Of a stretch of 64,000 bases of DNA, positions 23,095 through 33,121 are shown in pieces. Within the stretch, counting starts at the first letter, position 1, and each line of letters opens with the position of its first letter. The DNA lies in NCBI RefSeq assembly GCF_013394305.1, contig NZ_AP019810.1, positions 682,001 through 746,000 on the forward strand. Reading direction: 5' to 3'. The position numbers and the translations under genes were made by a program. The notes beneath the pieces are model-generated. The model did no database searches, was not told the DNA's origin, and was given only the letters and a program-made list of their open reading frames with translations. The DNA is from Enterococcus mundtii (lineage in GTDB: Bacteria; Bacillota; Bacilli; Lactobacillales; Enterococcaceae).

Positions 23095-24070
23095 AGACTT
23101 GTCTCACCCTTTCTCTGATCGTTTCATTATCAAAGTGATTTTTCTTACCGATCACTAATAGCCGAAGATTTTTGCTCTCAATTTCTTTTGCATTCAAGAA
23201 AGCAAGTAAAGGCAACGGGCCAAAAGCCTGCGTTTGTGCGGCTTCATACAGCGAAGATAAGTAATCGTCTTTGATTTGTTCTAATCGAACAAAATCTAGT
23301 TCTCCTTCATGGATTGCAGGTTCGATCAATTGACGATAATCTGTTGTTTGCAGAAAGTTCAAATAGGTATCCAACTCGCTTTTGACGAAACTCAAAAACG
23401 TTTCTTTCGGGATACTGCCAGAACTTGAAAGTACTGCAGTCATAAAACCACTGGATCGTTGTTGCAAGATACCGCGTGCCATCGTCGTGATATTAGTCAA
23501 ATCAATAAACGCAATGATTTCTTCCAGTAATTCCGGATACCCAAGTTTCTCTCCAAGACGGCGTTGCTCTGTCAAGAAATAGCGATCATAGATAACATCG
23601 ATTCCTTGTAACACAGAGGATTCTTCGCAGTATTCATGGACTTCACGAATACTATCCATCAACTGCGAAGGCAATTCTGTAGAGCCTTGTGTATGGATTG
23701 CTTGCTTTAACGCTTCGCATGAATAAAAACCATCATTACGGTACAGGTGATCCAGATTTTTACCCGTCATCTCGGCTTTTGTCAGGACTTTTAAATTATG
23801 GAACGTATACCGCATCGTATAGACCCAAACGACTTCAGGTTCTGGCGCCGATTCTTTCAACCAGGTAAATAGTTTGCCCGACTCAGCCAATAGATTTTCC
23901 TCAAAGTCCCGTTCAAAACCTTCGTAGATATAAGGATGATAAATCGTTGTTTTTAACATTTCGCCTAATGCGTCCAATGATTTCGTCTGGATCATGCGAT
24001 CAAAATCTTCTTTTGATAAAAGTTCTAATTCTCTTCCACGAATCAAGGGATTTAATTCATGATAATCCAT
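23084..24070 (-). CDS. ntpC: V-type Na+-ATPase subunit C/d (NtpC)
   Basis: Funnel-shaped socket that links the central shaft to the membrane K ring, 328 residues and predominantly helical in three pseudo-repeats. Identifiable segments include [23 protein letters not shown] near the N-terminus, [20 protein letters not shown], and the C-terminal [20 protein letters not shown]. Lies between ntpE (15 bp upstream) and ntpG (overlap). Confidence 0.95.
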   Translation of the reverse strand: MDYHELNPLIRGRELELLSKEDFDRMIQTKSLDALGEMLKTTIYHPYIYEGFERDFEENLLAESGKLFTWLKESAPEPEVVWVYTMRYTFHNLKVLTKAEMTGKNLDHLYRNDGFYSCEALKQAIHTQGSTELPSQLMDSIREVHEYCEESSVLQGIDVIYDRYFLTEQRRLGEKLGYPELLEEIIAFIDLTNITTMARGILQQRSSGFMTAVLSSSGSIPKETFLSFVKSELDTYLNFLQTTDYRQLIEPAIHEGELDFVRLEQIKDDYLSSLYEAAQTQAFGPLPLLAFLNAKEIESKNLRLLVIGKKNHFDNETIRERVRQVYDA

Positions 24071-24084
24071 TCACCGATCCCTCC

Positions 24085-24669
24085 TTACTCGAATAGTTGT
24101 TTCGCAATTTCAAAGCGCATTTGTTCTTGCACTTCTTGTACTAGATCACTATAGACAAAGTTGTATTGTACCCCTTGGTCATCAATCAAAAATCCTGCTT
24201 CTTTGGCAATCCTTCGATCACTTAGATGCAAGGTGAAGGGCAACTGTTGGTTCCACTTTGTCACTACTTCATTGGTTAAAATGGCAGCAGATTTTTCTCC
24301 GGCTAATAAAGTAACCTCACCAGATAAGGATAAATTCTGCACCATATTGAACATCAATGAAAGTTGATCTTCTGCTGGCCAACTTTCTAATTCTTGGCGT
24401 GCTTCAGCAAACAAACGATGTAAAAATTTTTGTTTTTCATTGAGTGTTGCTTGACGCACTTCCACCTGTTGGCGATTTCTTAATTGACGGTAACTCTTTT
24501 CGATTTCTTCAAGTTCTTTAGATTTTTGCTTTTCATCGTCTGCTTCTAAACGCGCACGCTCGATTTTGAACTGCTGATCGATTTTTTCACGTTCTACTTT
24601 TTCAAACGCCGCTCGTTCTGCTTCAGCTGTTTCATTCATTTGACGAATGATATTATCAATGGCGTTCAT
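24085..24669 (-). CDS. ntpE: V-type Na+-ATPase subunit E (peripheral stalk)
   Basis: Stator subunit, 194 residues, that pairs with NtpF as a coiled coil and caps the head. The N-terminal half (about residues 1-90) is a highly charged helix (AEAERAAFEKVEREKIDQQF, EIEKSYRQLRNRQQVEVRQ), and the C-terminal half is a globular alpha/beta domain ending in VQEQMRFEIAKQLFE. ATG 24669 (MNAIDNIIRQM) follows AGGAGG; the longer frame from 24693 has no support. Confidence 0.94.
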   Translation of the reverse strand: MNAIDNIIRQMNETAEAERAAFEKVEREKIDQQFKIERARLEADDEKQKSKELEEIEKSYRQLRNRQQVEVRQATLNEKQKFLHRLFAEARQELESWPAEDQLSLMFNMVQNLSLSGEVTLLAGEKSAAILTNEVVTKWNQQLPFTLHLSDRRIAKEAGFLIDDQGVQYNFVYSDLVQEVQEQMRFEIAKQLFE

Positions 24670-24685
24670 TGTTTTTCCTCCTTGT

Positions 24686-25159
<474 letters not shown>

Positions 25160-25179
25160 TTAAAATTCCTCCAATTTTT

Positions 25180-27174
25180 TTACTTTTTCTTATGATTGAT
25201 ATTGACATATTTTTCCGCTGCTTTCAGTGGATCGAAGGCCCGTCCGCCTCCGGTATAAAACTTGCCGAAAAATTCGACATATTGCAATCTCGCGCCATGC
25301 ACGTAGGCACTAAGCAAGGTCAAGAACATATTCAACGCATGTAAAGCGATGATCAATAAGATCCCGACACTAAAGCGCGCGGCTGGCGGCATGAAAGCAA
25401 CCAACATATTGAAGGCAGCGCCGATACTCCCACCAGAGATCCCCAAAGCCATCAATCGTGTGTAACTCACTAGATCACCGATATAACCAGTCAAACCATA
25501 CAAATTATAGGCTCCTTTTGCAGCACCTTTGACTTTGGATGAAGATTGGAAAATCGGAATGACAAAAATACATAGCGCTGATAAAATCGCTAATCCTGCA
25601 CCTAGGTAAACAAAAATCGGGTTCTTGACGATCATACTACCAAGTAATAAAAGGACGACTCCCACTAAAATCCCTTGCCAGGCAAATCCATCATTGATCG
25701 CATCCACGTAATCTTTGCGCTTGATATGCTCTTTTGCTGCAAGAAACAATCCTACTAAGATTTGGATAAGCCCAAAAATGACAGACAAGACTAAAATCGT
25801 ATTGACATCATCTGTTGTAGACAACAACGGGAAGGGTAAGTGGATACCTAATACTTCGGTCGGTAACGCTTGTCCAAAGAAGGAACTATAAATAAATCCC
25901 CAGATGATCGACGGAATCGCTAAGATTTCGAAAAACTTAGCAAATCGCTGCATCCCTCGAGGTAATACCAACAATTTTTGCGCAATGATTGCGCCTATAA
26001 GCATGAGTAAACCATAACCAATATCAGCCACCATCATCCCGAAAAAGACAAGATAAAATGGCGTCATCCATGGTGTCGGATCAATTTCATGATACTTAGG
26101 TAAACTGTACATTTCCGTCAGCATTTCAAAAGGTGCCACGATTGGATGGTTCTTCAATTTCGTTGGTACTTCTTGATCGATCTCTTCTTCGGTGGGCGCT
26201 TCAAAGCTAAGAAAGACTTCATCAGCAGACAACGTATTTTCTACCTGCTGGATCAATTCTTGCTTTTCGTCCTCGCCGACCCATCCTTGGACAACGATCA
26301 GGTAAGGCGCCATGACAAATCGATCCTTCACTGCTTCTCGTTCTGCCATTGCCAAGAGGATTTCTTCTGCCCATTCCAATTCTTGGATGTAACTGCTACA
26401 ACGACCGATTTTGATCGCTAATTGTTTTTGTGCTTCGTAACAAGCTTGCAACTCTTGCTTGATTTCCTGTAGCTGTTCTTTTGGCGTTTGCTCATAAGGA
26501 TATGCTTCTTTGACAAAACCATAACGAGTAGCAATCTCATCGACAATAGATGCTGAAGTTTTGAGCACCACGTAAGTCAAGTAAACGAAGTGATCTGTTT
26601 CGCTGACTTCTTCCACATAGACCTCTGGAACTTTTGCTAATGCTTCTCTAAATTCTGTCGCATTAGCAACACTGATCGTTCCCATCTCAACTGTTGTTTG
26701 GTGACTACTAAAGCTTTGCGGTATAACATCCAGATTTGCCCAATGTGTCAACCTGTCTTCCTGCTCTGACAGTTGTTCTCGTTGTTCTGCTAATGTTTCC
26801 CATTGTTTCTTCAAGCCTAATATTTCAGTTAAACGCTTCGTAAAATCTTCTTCCGAATAATTTGCTTCTAGTTCCTGCAAGGTCACTTCTCTTCGTTTGA
26901 GGTGTTGTTTCTTTTGTTGCTTGTCCCCATGATGATCAATGAACTGAACAGCTTCTCTTGTTTGCATGATCCGACTAGTAAGCGCATTGACGATCGGTTC
27001 TTTTTCAAAAATCGCTGCCTTAGGAAAATAAGTATCCACCCATTGATTATTTGTCGTTTCTTGAAAAAGATCGCGAATCTCTACATTTTGGATGCCTTGG
27101 ATTGCTTGTAATAAGGCATCCTGATTTTGTTTATCGGAAATAAGAGTCACTTTTTCCATCTTAGTGACGGCCAT
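25180..27174 (-). CDS. ntpI: V-type Na+-ATPase subunit I/a (membrane stator)
   Basis: The 664-residue stator subunit forms the two ion half-channels against the K ring. The N-terminal half (about 1-340) is cytoplasmic, with long coiled-coil arms ([19 protein letters not shown]); the C-terminal half has seven to eight membrane helices ([25 protein letters not shown] in parts). The essential Arg is in [13 protein letters not shown]. The start overlaps ntpF by 14 bp. Confidence 0.95.
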   Translation of the reverse strand: MAVTKMEKVTLISDKQNQDALLQAIQGIQNVEIRDLFQETTNNQWVDTYFPKAAIFEKEPIVNALTSRIMQTREAVQFIDHHGDKQQKKQHLKRREVTLQELEANYSEEDFTKRLTEILGLKKQWETLAEQREQLSEQEDRLTHWANLDVIPQSFSSHQTTVEMGTISVANATEFREALAKVPEVYVEEVSETDHFVYLTYVVLKTSASIVDEIATRYGFVKEAYPYEQTPKEQLQEIKQELQACYEAQKQLAIKIGRCSSYIQELEWAEEILLAMAEREAVKDRFVMAPYLIVVQGWVGEDEKQELIQQVENTLSADEVFLSFEAPTEEEIDQEVPTKLKNHPIVAPFEMLTEMYSLPKYHEIDPTPWMTPFYLVFFGMMVADIGYGLLMLIGAIIAQKLLVLPRGMQRFAKFFEILAIPSIIWGFIYSSFFGQALPTEVLGIHLPFPLLSTTDDVNTILVLSVIFGLIQILVGLFLAAKEHIKRKDYVDAINDGFAWQGILVGVVLLLLGSMIVKNPIFVYLGAGLAILSALCIFVIPIFQSSSKVKGAAKGAYNLYGLTGYIGDLVSYTRLMALGISGGSIGAAFNMLVAFMPPAARFSVGILLIIALHALNMFLTLLSAYVHGARLQYVEFFGKFYTGGGRAFDPLKAAEKYVNINHKKK

Positions 27175-27484
27175 AGGTTTCTTTCACCCTTTCAATGATC
27201 GCGTCAACCGCTTGCTGACGTTGCTTCTCATATTGTTCTTGTACGATGGATTGCAATCGTCTAGCGTCTTCGTTCAATTTATTTTTTTCAGCAATCGCTT
27301 TTTGCTGTTCCGCTCGTTTTTTTTCTTCAAGCAACTGTTCCAAATGTTGTTTTTGACTTGCACGAAGTTGATCCAATTCGACCGCTTTTGCTTCTTTATA
27401 ATCTTTTAACTCTTGCTGAAGCTTTTTCATCGCTTGTTCATTTTCTTTTTCAGCTTGTTTGATTTTTTCTAAGGCTTCTAGCAC
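27161..27484 (-). CDS. ntpF: V-type Na+-ATPase subunit G/H-type peripheral stalk protein (NtpF)
   Basis: First gene of the operon: a 107-residue, almost entirely coiled-coil protein ([42 protein letters not shown]) with no globular part, as expected for the stator partner of NtpE. ATG 27484 follows GGAAGTAGGGA, a workable ribosome site, only about 20 nt after the T run of a leader terminator. The coiled-coil nature makes family assignment rest largely on position before ntpI. Confidence 0.9.
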   Translation of the reverse strand: MLEALEKIKQAEKENEQAMKKLQQELKDYKEAKAVELDQLRASQKQHLEQLLEEKKRAEQQKAIAEKNKLNEDARRLQSIVQEQYEKQRQQAVDAIIERVKETYGRH

Positions 27485-27503
27485 ATTCCCTACTTCCTTT
27501 CTC

Positions 27504-27552
27504 TAAAAAAAGAGGGACATCCTTTCTTTTTTCATTGAAAGTATGTCCCTCT
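27504..27552 (-). terminator. leader terminator (attenuator) in the ntp 5' untranslated region
   Basis: AGAGGGACAT-ACTTTC pairs with GAAAG-ATGTCCCTCT and is followed by seven T on the minus strand. It lies downstream of the ntp promoter and 20 nt before ntpF. The next gene upstream is divergent, so there is no other minus-strand transcript for it to end; a conditional role is likely. Confidence 0.85.
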
Positions 27553-27574
27553 AAAAATAACTTCAGATAATCTA

Positions 27575-27640
27575 GGCACTTTCAAAAAAATGTTCTTCTC
27601 ACCCCTTGAAGAACTAGATCCTTGAAGCTTGCGCCCAACC
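27575..27640 (-). promoter_or_regulatory. structured leader RNA, candidate Na+-sensing riboswitch aptamer
   Basis: On the minus strand GGCGC pairs with GTGCC, an internal loop follows, then TTCAA/TTGAA, enclosing a perfect 7-bp hairpin (GTTCTTC, nine-base purine-rich loop AAGGGGTGA, GAAGAAC). The element lies between the predicted start site near 27656 and the attenuator at 27504-27552. Na+-I (DUF1646 motif) riboswitches are known to control Na+ transport genes and Na+-dependent ATPases, which makes this class the leading candidate. I have not matched the consensus base by base. Confidence 0.6.
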
Positions 27641-27662
27641 ATTTATATATTTCTTACTTACA

Positions 27663-27690
27663 AGTATAACAAATTCAGGTAAAATTTCAA
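27663..27690 (-). promoter_or_regulatory. predicted promoter of the ntp operon
   Basis: Minus strand TTGAAA (27685-27690), 16-bp spacer, extended -10 TGT-TATACT (27663-27668). It leaves an untranslated leader of about 170 nt before ntpF. Confidence 0.7.
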
Positions 27691-27857
27691 CTAACAGATC
27701 CCTTTTTCCTTTCAGAAAGTTCATAACTGACAGTAAATGAGCAACTTTAGAAACATTCTACCTATTATATAATTACGTACGTTTTCCAAAACAAATATTT
27801 TAATTTTTTTTTAAACTATTGCTAAAATAGAAGTAGTTTATGAATGGAGGAAATCGT

Positions 27858-28576
27858 ATGCATCAAAAAATTGGTATCGCGGCCAATCAATTACTGCGGG
27901 CTACAGAAACATTTCAAGGAAATCAAGTCACTTACACCCCGCAAGGTTTTGTTAATGCGGTACAGCAAGCAGGGGGCTTGCCTTTGCTTCTCCCTATTTC
28001 TTCCACAGAAAGCGCTCGTGACTACATTCAGCTCGTCGATAAGCTACTCCTAGCTGGCGGTCAGGATGTCAGTCCTTCGTTCTACAACGAAGCGCCTCAC
28101 CCTAAATTGACAGAAACAAACCTGAATCGGGATCTATTTGAACAGGCGTTGATCAATGAAGCATTAAAACAAAATAAACCGATCTTAGCTGTGTGTCGTG
28201 GGATGCAATTATTGAATGTAACGTTAGGGGGAATCTTTACCAAGACCTTACGTTATATCCAAATTGGTCAGTGAAACATGAACAACAACCAACTCCCCCA
28301 CAATTTGCTACGCATGAAATCACAGTCGAACCAGATAGTATCCTCCACGAAGTATTACCTACTTCTTATTTTGTAAATTCTTATCATCACCAAGCAATCA
28401 GGGATCTTGCTCCTACACTAAAAGCAACAGCGTATTCTCCTGATGGATTGGTGGAAGCTGTTGAAAGTAAAGGATCCAACCAACGAATACTTGGTGTTCA
28501 ATGGCATCCTGAGCTTATTCACCAAAAAAATCCACTCGATCAAAAATTATTTGATTATTTTGTACAATCGTTATGA
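27858..28576 (+). pseudogene. class I glutamine amidotransferase / gamma-glutamyl-GABA hydrolase-like (peptidase C26), frameshifted
   Basis: The first frame (ATG 27858, ribosome site GGAGG, MHQKIGIAANQ) carries the C26 landmarks LLLAGGQDVSPSFY and the nucleophile region PILAVCRGMQLLNVTLGG, then goes out of frame and stops at 28274. The second frame resumes exactly with NLYQDLTLYPNWSVKHEQ and carries the conserved NSYHHQAI and the catalytic His/Glu region GVQWHPE to the stop at 28576. The join is at a run of five G near 28227-28231, where one base is missing. With that base the product would be about 239 residues, a normal length for PuuD-type enzymes. The gene is therefore recently inactivated, phase-variable or affected by a sequencing error. 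It is divergent from ntpF. Confidence 0.85.
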
Positions 28577-28593
28577 TCGTTATAAACGAAATG

Positions 28594-28640
28594 AAAAGCC
28601 CGTCTAGCAGGAACATGTTGTTTCAGCTAGACGGGCTTTC
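28594..28640. terminator. bidirectional intrinsic terminator
   Basis: AAAGCCCGTCTAGC pairs with GCTAGACGGGCTTT. It separates the C26 pseudogene (plus) from fbp (minus). Confidence 0.85.
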
Positions 28641-28672
28641 ATTCATTTTATGCAAGGAACATCGATCTGCAG

Positions 28673-30571
28673 TTAACTTCTACGATACTCAAGCAGCTGT
28701 TTCAATTGCTCGATTTGTCGCTGCAATTCGCTCCCTTTTGTCGTATCACGATTTAATTTTCGTGGCAACTGTTGATCAATGACCTTTTTGACTTCTGCCA
28801 AGCCATTGGCTGTTTCAAATTGTTCCTCGATGCCTAAAAATGGGTAGTGGGTCACGATTTGAAAGCCATAAGAGTTACATAGCAACGAATACCCTGCAAT
28901 ACCCGTTGTTCGTTGATAGGCCTTTGATAAACCACCGTCAATCACGAAAACTGTTCCGTCCGCTTTGATTGGTGACTCCCCTTTTTTCACTTTGACTGGT
29001 GTATGTCCATTGATGATCACTGAACCATAGATAGGTACACCGAACTCACGCCTTACTTTTTGACTCAACCATTCTTTGTCTCGTAATCGATAGTAAGCAT
29101 TGCTGACTTCCACATGCGTTTCTTTTTCTGCTAAATAATAACGCTCAAACGTAGCCATCTTACTTTTACCAAACAACGGCGAGTAAGGCCCACTCCATGC
29201 GTACCAAATCAAATCAGTCGCTAGGTCTTCTTTTTTCTTCAGTGATTTAGCACTTTCACGAATCTGTTCTTCAAAAAATGCTATCAATTGCTTCCCTTGA
29301 TACGTCTCACTCCCAAGTTTAAAACTTAGAAACTCACCATGTTCATCTACCGGCATACAGCCATGAAACAAGATACTTTGGTTCGTGACAAGATACATCC
29401 TACCTTTTTCTAAAAGGAAATCCATATGTTTTTGCATTCGGAGTGAATGTTGAAAAGAATACAGCAACATATCGATCACTCGTCGTTCGTCTGCCGTTAA
29501 ACGATCCGGTTCCTGCGCAGAAATCGTCTGGAAACATGGGTGATGGATCGTATACTTTTGACCATCCAGAAACAACTCATTTTTTTCATAATCGATATTC
29601 GCTAACATATCCCGATCCGCCATCTCAAATTCTGGTCGTCGTTTCAGTAAATGCGATTCTAGTTTGAATTGCATGATCGCAAGCGCTTGATGGATTTTCT
29701 CCATCTCTTCTCTCTCGCGTTCCGTTGCGTCTTGGCTATTCTTAGGTGTAAACAAAGGGTTTGTTTGATAAGTTTCTGTCGCAAACGAACAAAGGGAACG
29801 CAGATTCAACGCGTATTCTTTTTCCAACTCGAATAAATAATTATACCGCGCAGCGATACGCAATAAGGTCAACAAACAAGTTTCCGAGCCACAATATGCC
29901 CCCAGCCATAAAATATCATGGTTGCCCCATTGGATATCGATTGAATGGATCTCCATCAAGCGGTCCATCACTTTGGCGGCTTGTGTCCCCCGATCAAAGA
30001 TGTCTCCGACCACGTGGACATGATCGATCACCATTCGTTGAATCGTCTGCGCTAACTTTTTTAAAAAGCGCTCTTCTTCATTCATCTCAAGCAACTGATC
30101 AACGATTTTACTCACATAAGATTTTTTCCCTTGCACACGATCATCGACATACAATAATTCCTCAATGATATAACTATATTCTTTAGGCAAGGCTTTTCTT
30201 ACTTTTGATCTCGTATACTTAACAGAAGTGAATCGCAGTAACTCGATCAATTGATGGATTAACGTTGTTTTGTCTTGTTTTTTGTACCAGTCAGTCGCTA
30301 ATGCGTATTCCGGATATGCAACAAAAATCGTTAATCGTTTCATCTCTTCTTCACTTAAACAATCTTGAAATAAATCTTTGATTTTCTCTCGTAGATTCCC
30401 TGAACCATTTCTCAATATATGATCAAATGCTGGAAACTCTCCATGGATATCACTTAAAAATAATTCGGTTCCTTTTGGTAGTTGTAGGATTGCTTCTAAG
30501 TTGATGATCTCCGTAATGACTTCTTCTTTTGTTGGGAATTTTTCTGACAATAATTCTAAATATTGATCCAT
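28673..30571 (-). CDS. fbp: fructose-1,6-bisphosphatase, class III (Firmicute type)
   Basis: Gluconeogenic phosphatase, 632 residues, of the Firmicute-specific class III, which belongs to the calcineurin-like phosphoesterase fold. The metal and phosphatase motifs are visible: FLSDIHGEFPAFDHIL near residue 40, VVGDIFDRGTQAAKVMDRL, IQWGNHDILWLGA and, further on, the conserved GHTPVKVKKGESPIKADG and VIDGGLSKAYQ. Start ATG 30571 (MDQYLELLSE) lies seven bases from GGAGG; the frame reaches 14 codons further upstream without support. A single gene, with a palindromic terminator region (repeat C) upstream, from the neighbouring ABC operon. Confidence 0.96.
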   Translation of the reverse strand: MDQYLELLSEKFPTKEEVITEIINLEAILQLPKGTELFLSDIHGEFPAFDHILRNGSGNLREKIKDLFQDCLSEEEMKRLTIFVAYPEYALATDWYKKQDKTTLIHQLIELLRFTSVKYTRSKVRKALPKEYSYIIEELLYVDDRVQGKKSYVSKIVDQLLEMNEEERFLKKLAQTIQRMVIDHVHVVGDIFDRGTQAAKVMDRLMEIHSIDIQWGNHDILWLGAYCGSETCLLTLLRIAARYNYLFELEKEYALNLRSLCSFATETYQTNPLFTPKNSQDATEREREEMEKIHQALAIMQFKLESHLLKRRPEFEMADRDMLANIDYEKNELFLDGQKYTIHHPCFQTISAQEPDRLTADERRVIDMLLYSFQHSLRMQKHMDFLLEKGRMYLVTNQSILFHGCMPVDEHGEFLSFKLGSETYQGKQLIAFFEEQIRESAKSLKKKEDLATDLIWYAWSGPYSPLFGKSKMATFERYYLAEKETHVEVSNAYYRLRDKEWLSQKVRREFGVPIYGSVIINGHTPVKVKKGESPIKADGTVFVIDGGLSKAYQRTTGIAGYSLLCNSYGFQIVTHYPFLGIEEQFETANGLAEVKKVIDQQLPRKLNRDTTKGSELQRQIEQLKQLLEYRRS

Positions 30572-30717
30572 CCAAACGCCTCCAAAATTGGTATACCTAA
30601 AATTATAGGACACACAATGGATATTTACAATAAAATTACTTTACTAAATAAAAAATAGGTACATATAAAATCGTGGATTTTTCAAATCAAACAAAAGCAC
30701 TCTAGGTATACGTCTAA

Positions 30718-30810
30718 AAGCAACTCTTACGAAAATAAGCCGAGACACCCGAAAATTGTTCTTCACCTTTCGGGCGTCTCGGCTTATTTCTCATCATTGA
30801 ATATTTCTGT
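30718..30810. repeat. dispersed palindromic repeat copy C, acting as terminator of the ABC operon
   Basis: AAATAAGCCGAGACACCCGAAA pairs in two blocks with TTTCGGGCGTCTCGGCTTATTT. The left flank AAGCAACTCTTACG matches the left flank of copy D. It starts 15 bp after the 3' end of the permease gene and separates it from fbp. Confidence 0.7.
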
Positions 30811-30824
30811 TACAACTTCAACAT

Positions 30825-32096
30825 TTATTTCTTTTTGCGTTCATTTCTCATGATTGAAATCGATTGTTTCAATGACGTCCAAATACCACCTTCACTGTAA
30901 ACAAGCACGTTTGATTTGTACATATTTGCGGACATGAACATCAATACGAATGTGATGATCACTAGAACGATCAAAGAAATCAATACGCCACTTATTTCAA
31001 CCGTTTCATTTGCCAAGCGGATCGGCATGATATATGAAGATAGGAATGGAATGTATGAAGTGATGCGGATCACGATATTATTCGGATCAGATGCACCAAG
31101 GATCAATCCTAACATATAACCACCTAAAGAAAGGTACGTCACTGGTAAAATCGCTTTTGCTGTATCTTCGGCTTTGTTGACTAGTGAGCCACATAAGGCA
31201 GCTAACACGGCGTAGATCAAGATCCCAAAGAACATAAATAGTAAAGAGTACCATAAGAATGGCCCGAAAATACTATCCAAAGAAATCCCATCCAGTACAC
31301 TTTTAACGATTTCCATATCTTTGAACTGGTTGAATCCTACTGCAAAGATGATACCGTATAAAGCCATTTGAGTGACTGCCACTAGCAGAACTCCTGTTAG
31401 TTTTCCATAAAAATGTTTTTGTGCAGTGGTACTAGACAAGATCACTTCCATGATTCTTGTCCCTTTTTCTGAAGCAATCTCTTGCGCGATGATCTGTGCA
31501 TACGTCAAGATGATGATGAATAGAATGATCGTTGCGACATAACTGACTGCATATTGAACAGCTGAGTTATCTTCTCCTATCGTCATTTCACCATTGGCGT
31601 CAAAACTGACTTTTTGTCGTGAAAATCCAGCCGGTTGACTTAATGCAGCCACTTCTTCAGGAGAGATCCCTAAGCTACTTGCCCGCATCATTGACTGTAA
31701 ACCAGTCAACTGCTGTTGGATCAACAGTTGTGTTGCTTGGCCTAATGAGTTTTCACTAAATAATTCTCCGGATACTTCTCCATTATCTGTCGTGACTACC
31801 ATGTACGCATCGATCTTTTCGTCAGATAACTTACTTTTGGCTTCATCCTCCGATGAAAAAGCTTCAAAGTGGAAATCCCCCATATCGGATTGACTCAAAT
31901 AATCAGTGATTTGTTGGTCTTCAGCAATCACACCGATTTTATCTGTTTCACTGTTTTGTTGAGCAAAATTACCTGCTAAGTAAATCACACCCATCAAAAC
32001 AAACGGGACTAATATCATAATAATAAAAGAAATCGATTTGACATTTTTCAAATAGACATCTTTTGTGATGATCCAAAATTTACCCATGTAGTTCAT
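30825..32096 (-). CDS. ABC-2 type transporter permease (NatB/YhaP-like)
   Basis: A 423-residue membrane protein with one N-terminal helix (SISFIIMILVPFVLMGVIYLAG in parts), a large extracytoplasmic domain (about 45-180), and a C-terminal cluster of five to six helices. This is the layout of NatB/YhaP-type ABC-2 permeases, which export Na+, drugs or peptides with a paired ATPase. Its start overlaps the ATPase gene by 17 bp, so they are translated together. No clear ribosome site; ATG 32087 is an alternative start. Substrate unknown. Confidence 0.85.
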   Translation of the reverse strand: MNYMGKFWIITKDVYLKNVKSISFIIMILVPFVLMGVIYLAGNFAQQNSETDKIGVIAEDQQITDYLSQSDMGDFHFEAFSSEDEAKSKLSDEKIDAYMVVTTDNGEVSGELFSENSLGQATQLLIQQQLTGLQSMMRASSLGISPEEVAALSQPAGFSRQKVSFDANGEMTIGEDNSAVQYAVSYVATIILFIIILTYAQIIAQEIASEKGTRIMEVILSSTTAQKHFYGKLTGVLLVAVTQMALYGIIFAVGFNQFKDMEIVKSVLDGISLDSIFGPFLWYSLLFMFFGILIYAVLAALCGSLVNKAEDTAKAILPVTYLSLGGYMLGLILGASDPNNIVIRITSYIPFLSSYIMPIRLANETVEISGVLISLIVLVIITFVLMFMSANMYKSNVLVYSEGGIWTSLKQSISIMRNERKKK

Positions 32097-32979
32097 CTGC
32101 TTTCATCTTGAAGATTTCTTCTAAAGTAGGCGGTTGTTGATTGAACATTGGAATATAGCCAAATTGTGTCGCACGGGTAAAAATTTCTTTCCCTACATCT
32201 GGATGATCCAACGTGATTTCCAACGATTGATCCTCACGAAGAACCACTTTTTGGACCCCAGCGATTTCCTCTACTTCTTGTTGTGACAATCCAGACTCCA
32301 AAAATAGCTTTGTTCTGCCAAATGCTTCTCGAATCTCGTGGACTTTCCCATCTAGTACCATCTCCCCATTTCGAAGCATGATCAAGTGGTCACAAATCTT
32401 TTCAACATTATCCATATTGTGACTAGAAAAAATGACACAAGAGCCATTTTTCTTCAATTCGATGATCCCGTCTTTAAGTAGCTCAGCATTCACTGGGTCC
32501 AACCCACTAAAAGGTTCATCTAAAATAATCAACTTGGGTTCGTGGATCAGTGTTGCAATCAGTTGTACCTTTTGTTGATTTCCTTTTGATAAGGACTTAA
32601 CTTTATCTGTTTTTTTCCCTTTTACTTGAAATTTCTCCATCCAAAAATCGATCTTAGGTTCAATTTCTTTTTTTGTTTTTCCCCGTAATGCGGCAAAATA
32701 GATCAACTGTTCTTGGATCGATACCTTGGGATAAAGCCCTCGTTCTTCAGGTAAATACCCAATGATGTCATAATCTTTTTCACTCAAATGATGGCCGTTC
32801 CATAGTACTTCTCCTTGATCTTGCGTCAAAAAATCTAAAATCAAACGAAAAGTCGTTGTTTTTCCTGCCCCGTTTTGCCCAATCAATCCCATGATTTTCC
32901 CATCAGGTATTTGAAAAGAAACATGATCAACAGCTGTATAACTGCCAAATGTCTTAACCAAATCCTTTACTTCTAGCAT
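32080..32979 (-). CDS. ABC transporter ATP-binding protein (NatA/YhaQ-like)
   Basis: 299-residue ATPase that energises the adjacent ABC-2 permease. Walker A GQNGAGKTTTFRLIL, Q-loop region GYLPEERGLYP, signature LSKGNQQKVQL, Walker B LIILDEPFSGLDP and the H-loop SSHNMDNVEKI are all present. The C-terminal 70 residues form the extra domain common in DrrA/NatA-type proteins. Ribosome site AAGGAGTGAG before ATG 32979. A 16-bp perfect dyad 60 bp upstream suggests a dedicated regulator. Confidence 0.9.
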   Translation of the reverse strand: MLEVKDLVKTFGSYTAVDHVSFQIPDGKIMGLIGQNGAGKTTTFRLILDFLTQDQGEVLWNGHHLSEKDYDIIGYLPEERGLYPKVSIQEQLIYFAALRGKTKKEIEPKIDFWMEKFQVKGKKTDKVKSLSKGNQQKVQLIATLIHEPKLIILDEPFSGLDPVNAELLKDGIIELKKNGSCVIFSSHNMDNVEKICDHLIMLRNGEMVLDGKVHEIREAFGRTKLFLESGLSQQEVEEIAGVQKVVLREDQSLEITLDHPDVGKEIFTRATQFGYIPMFNQQPPTLEEIFKMKADELHG

Positions 32980-33039
32980 TTTCTCACTCCTTCATCCTAA
33001 ATTCCTCTATCCTTTACTGTACGATATAAAATAACTTAT

Positions 33040-33055
33040 ACATAAGAACTTATGT
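33040..33055. promoter_or_regulatory. candidate operator upstream of the ABC-2 operon
   Basis: Perfect dyad ACATAAG-AA-CTTATGT, 60 bp before the ATPase start codon, in an AT-rich promoter region, with outer AATAAC/GTTATT extension. No regulator gene is adjacent. Confidence 0.45.
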
Positions 33056-33087
33056 TATTGTTTTTTATTGTACATATGAAAATGATA

Positions 33088-33116
33088 GGACACTTTACAG
33101 GTTTTGTAAAGCGCCC
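33088..33116 (-). terminator. hairpin after uvrC
   Basis: GGGCGCTTTACA pairs with TGTAAAGTGTCC around a five-base loop, directly after the uvrC stop codon; the following T stretch is weak. Confidence 0.5.
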
Positions 33117-33121
33117 TCAGT

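Noticed and set aside
28193-28576. Separate gene starting at the second half of the amidotransferase
   Set aside because: No ribosome site, and its protein begins in the middle of a C26 fold exactly where the first frame ends; it is the frameshifted 3' part of one gene.
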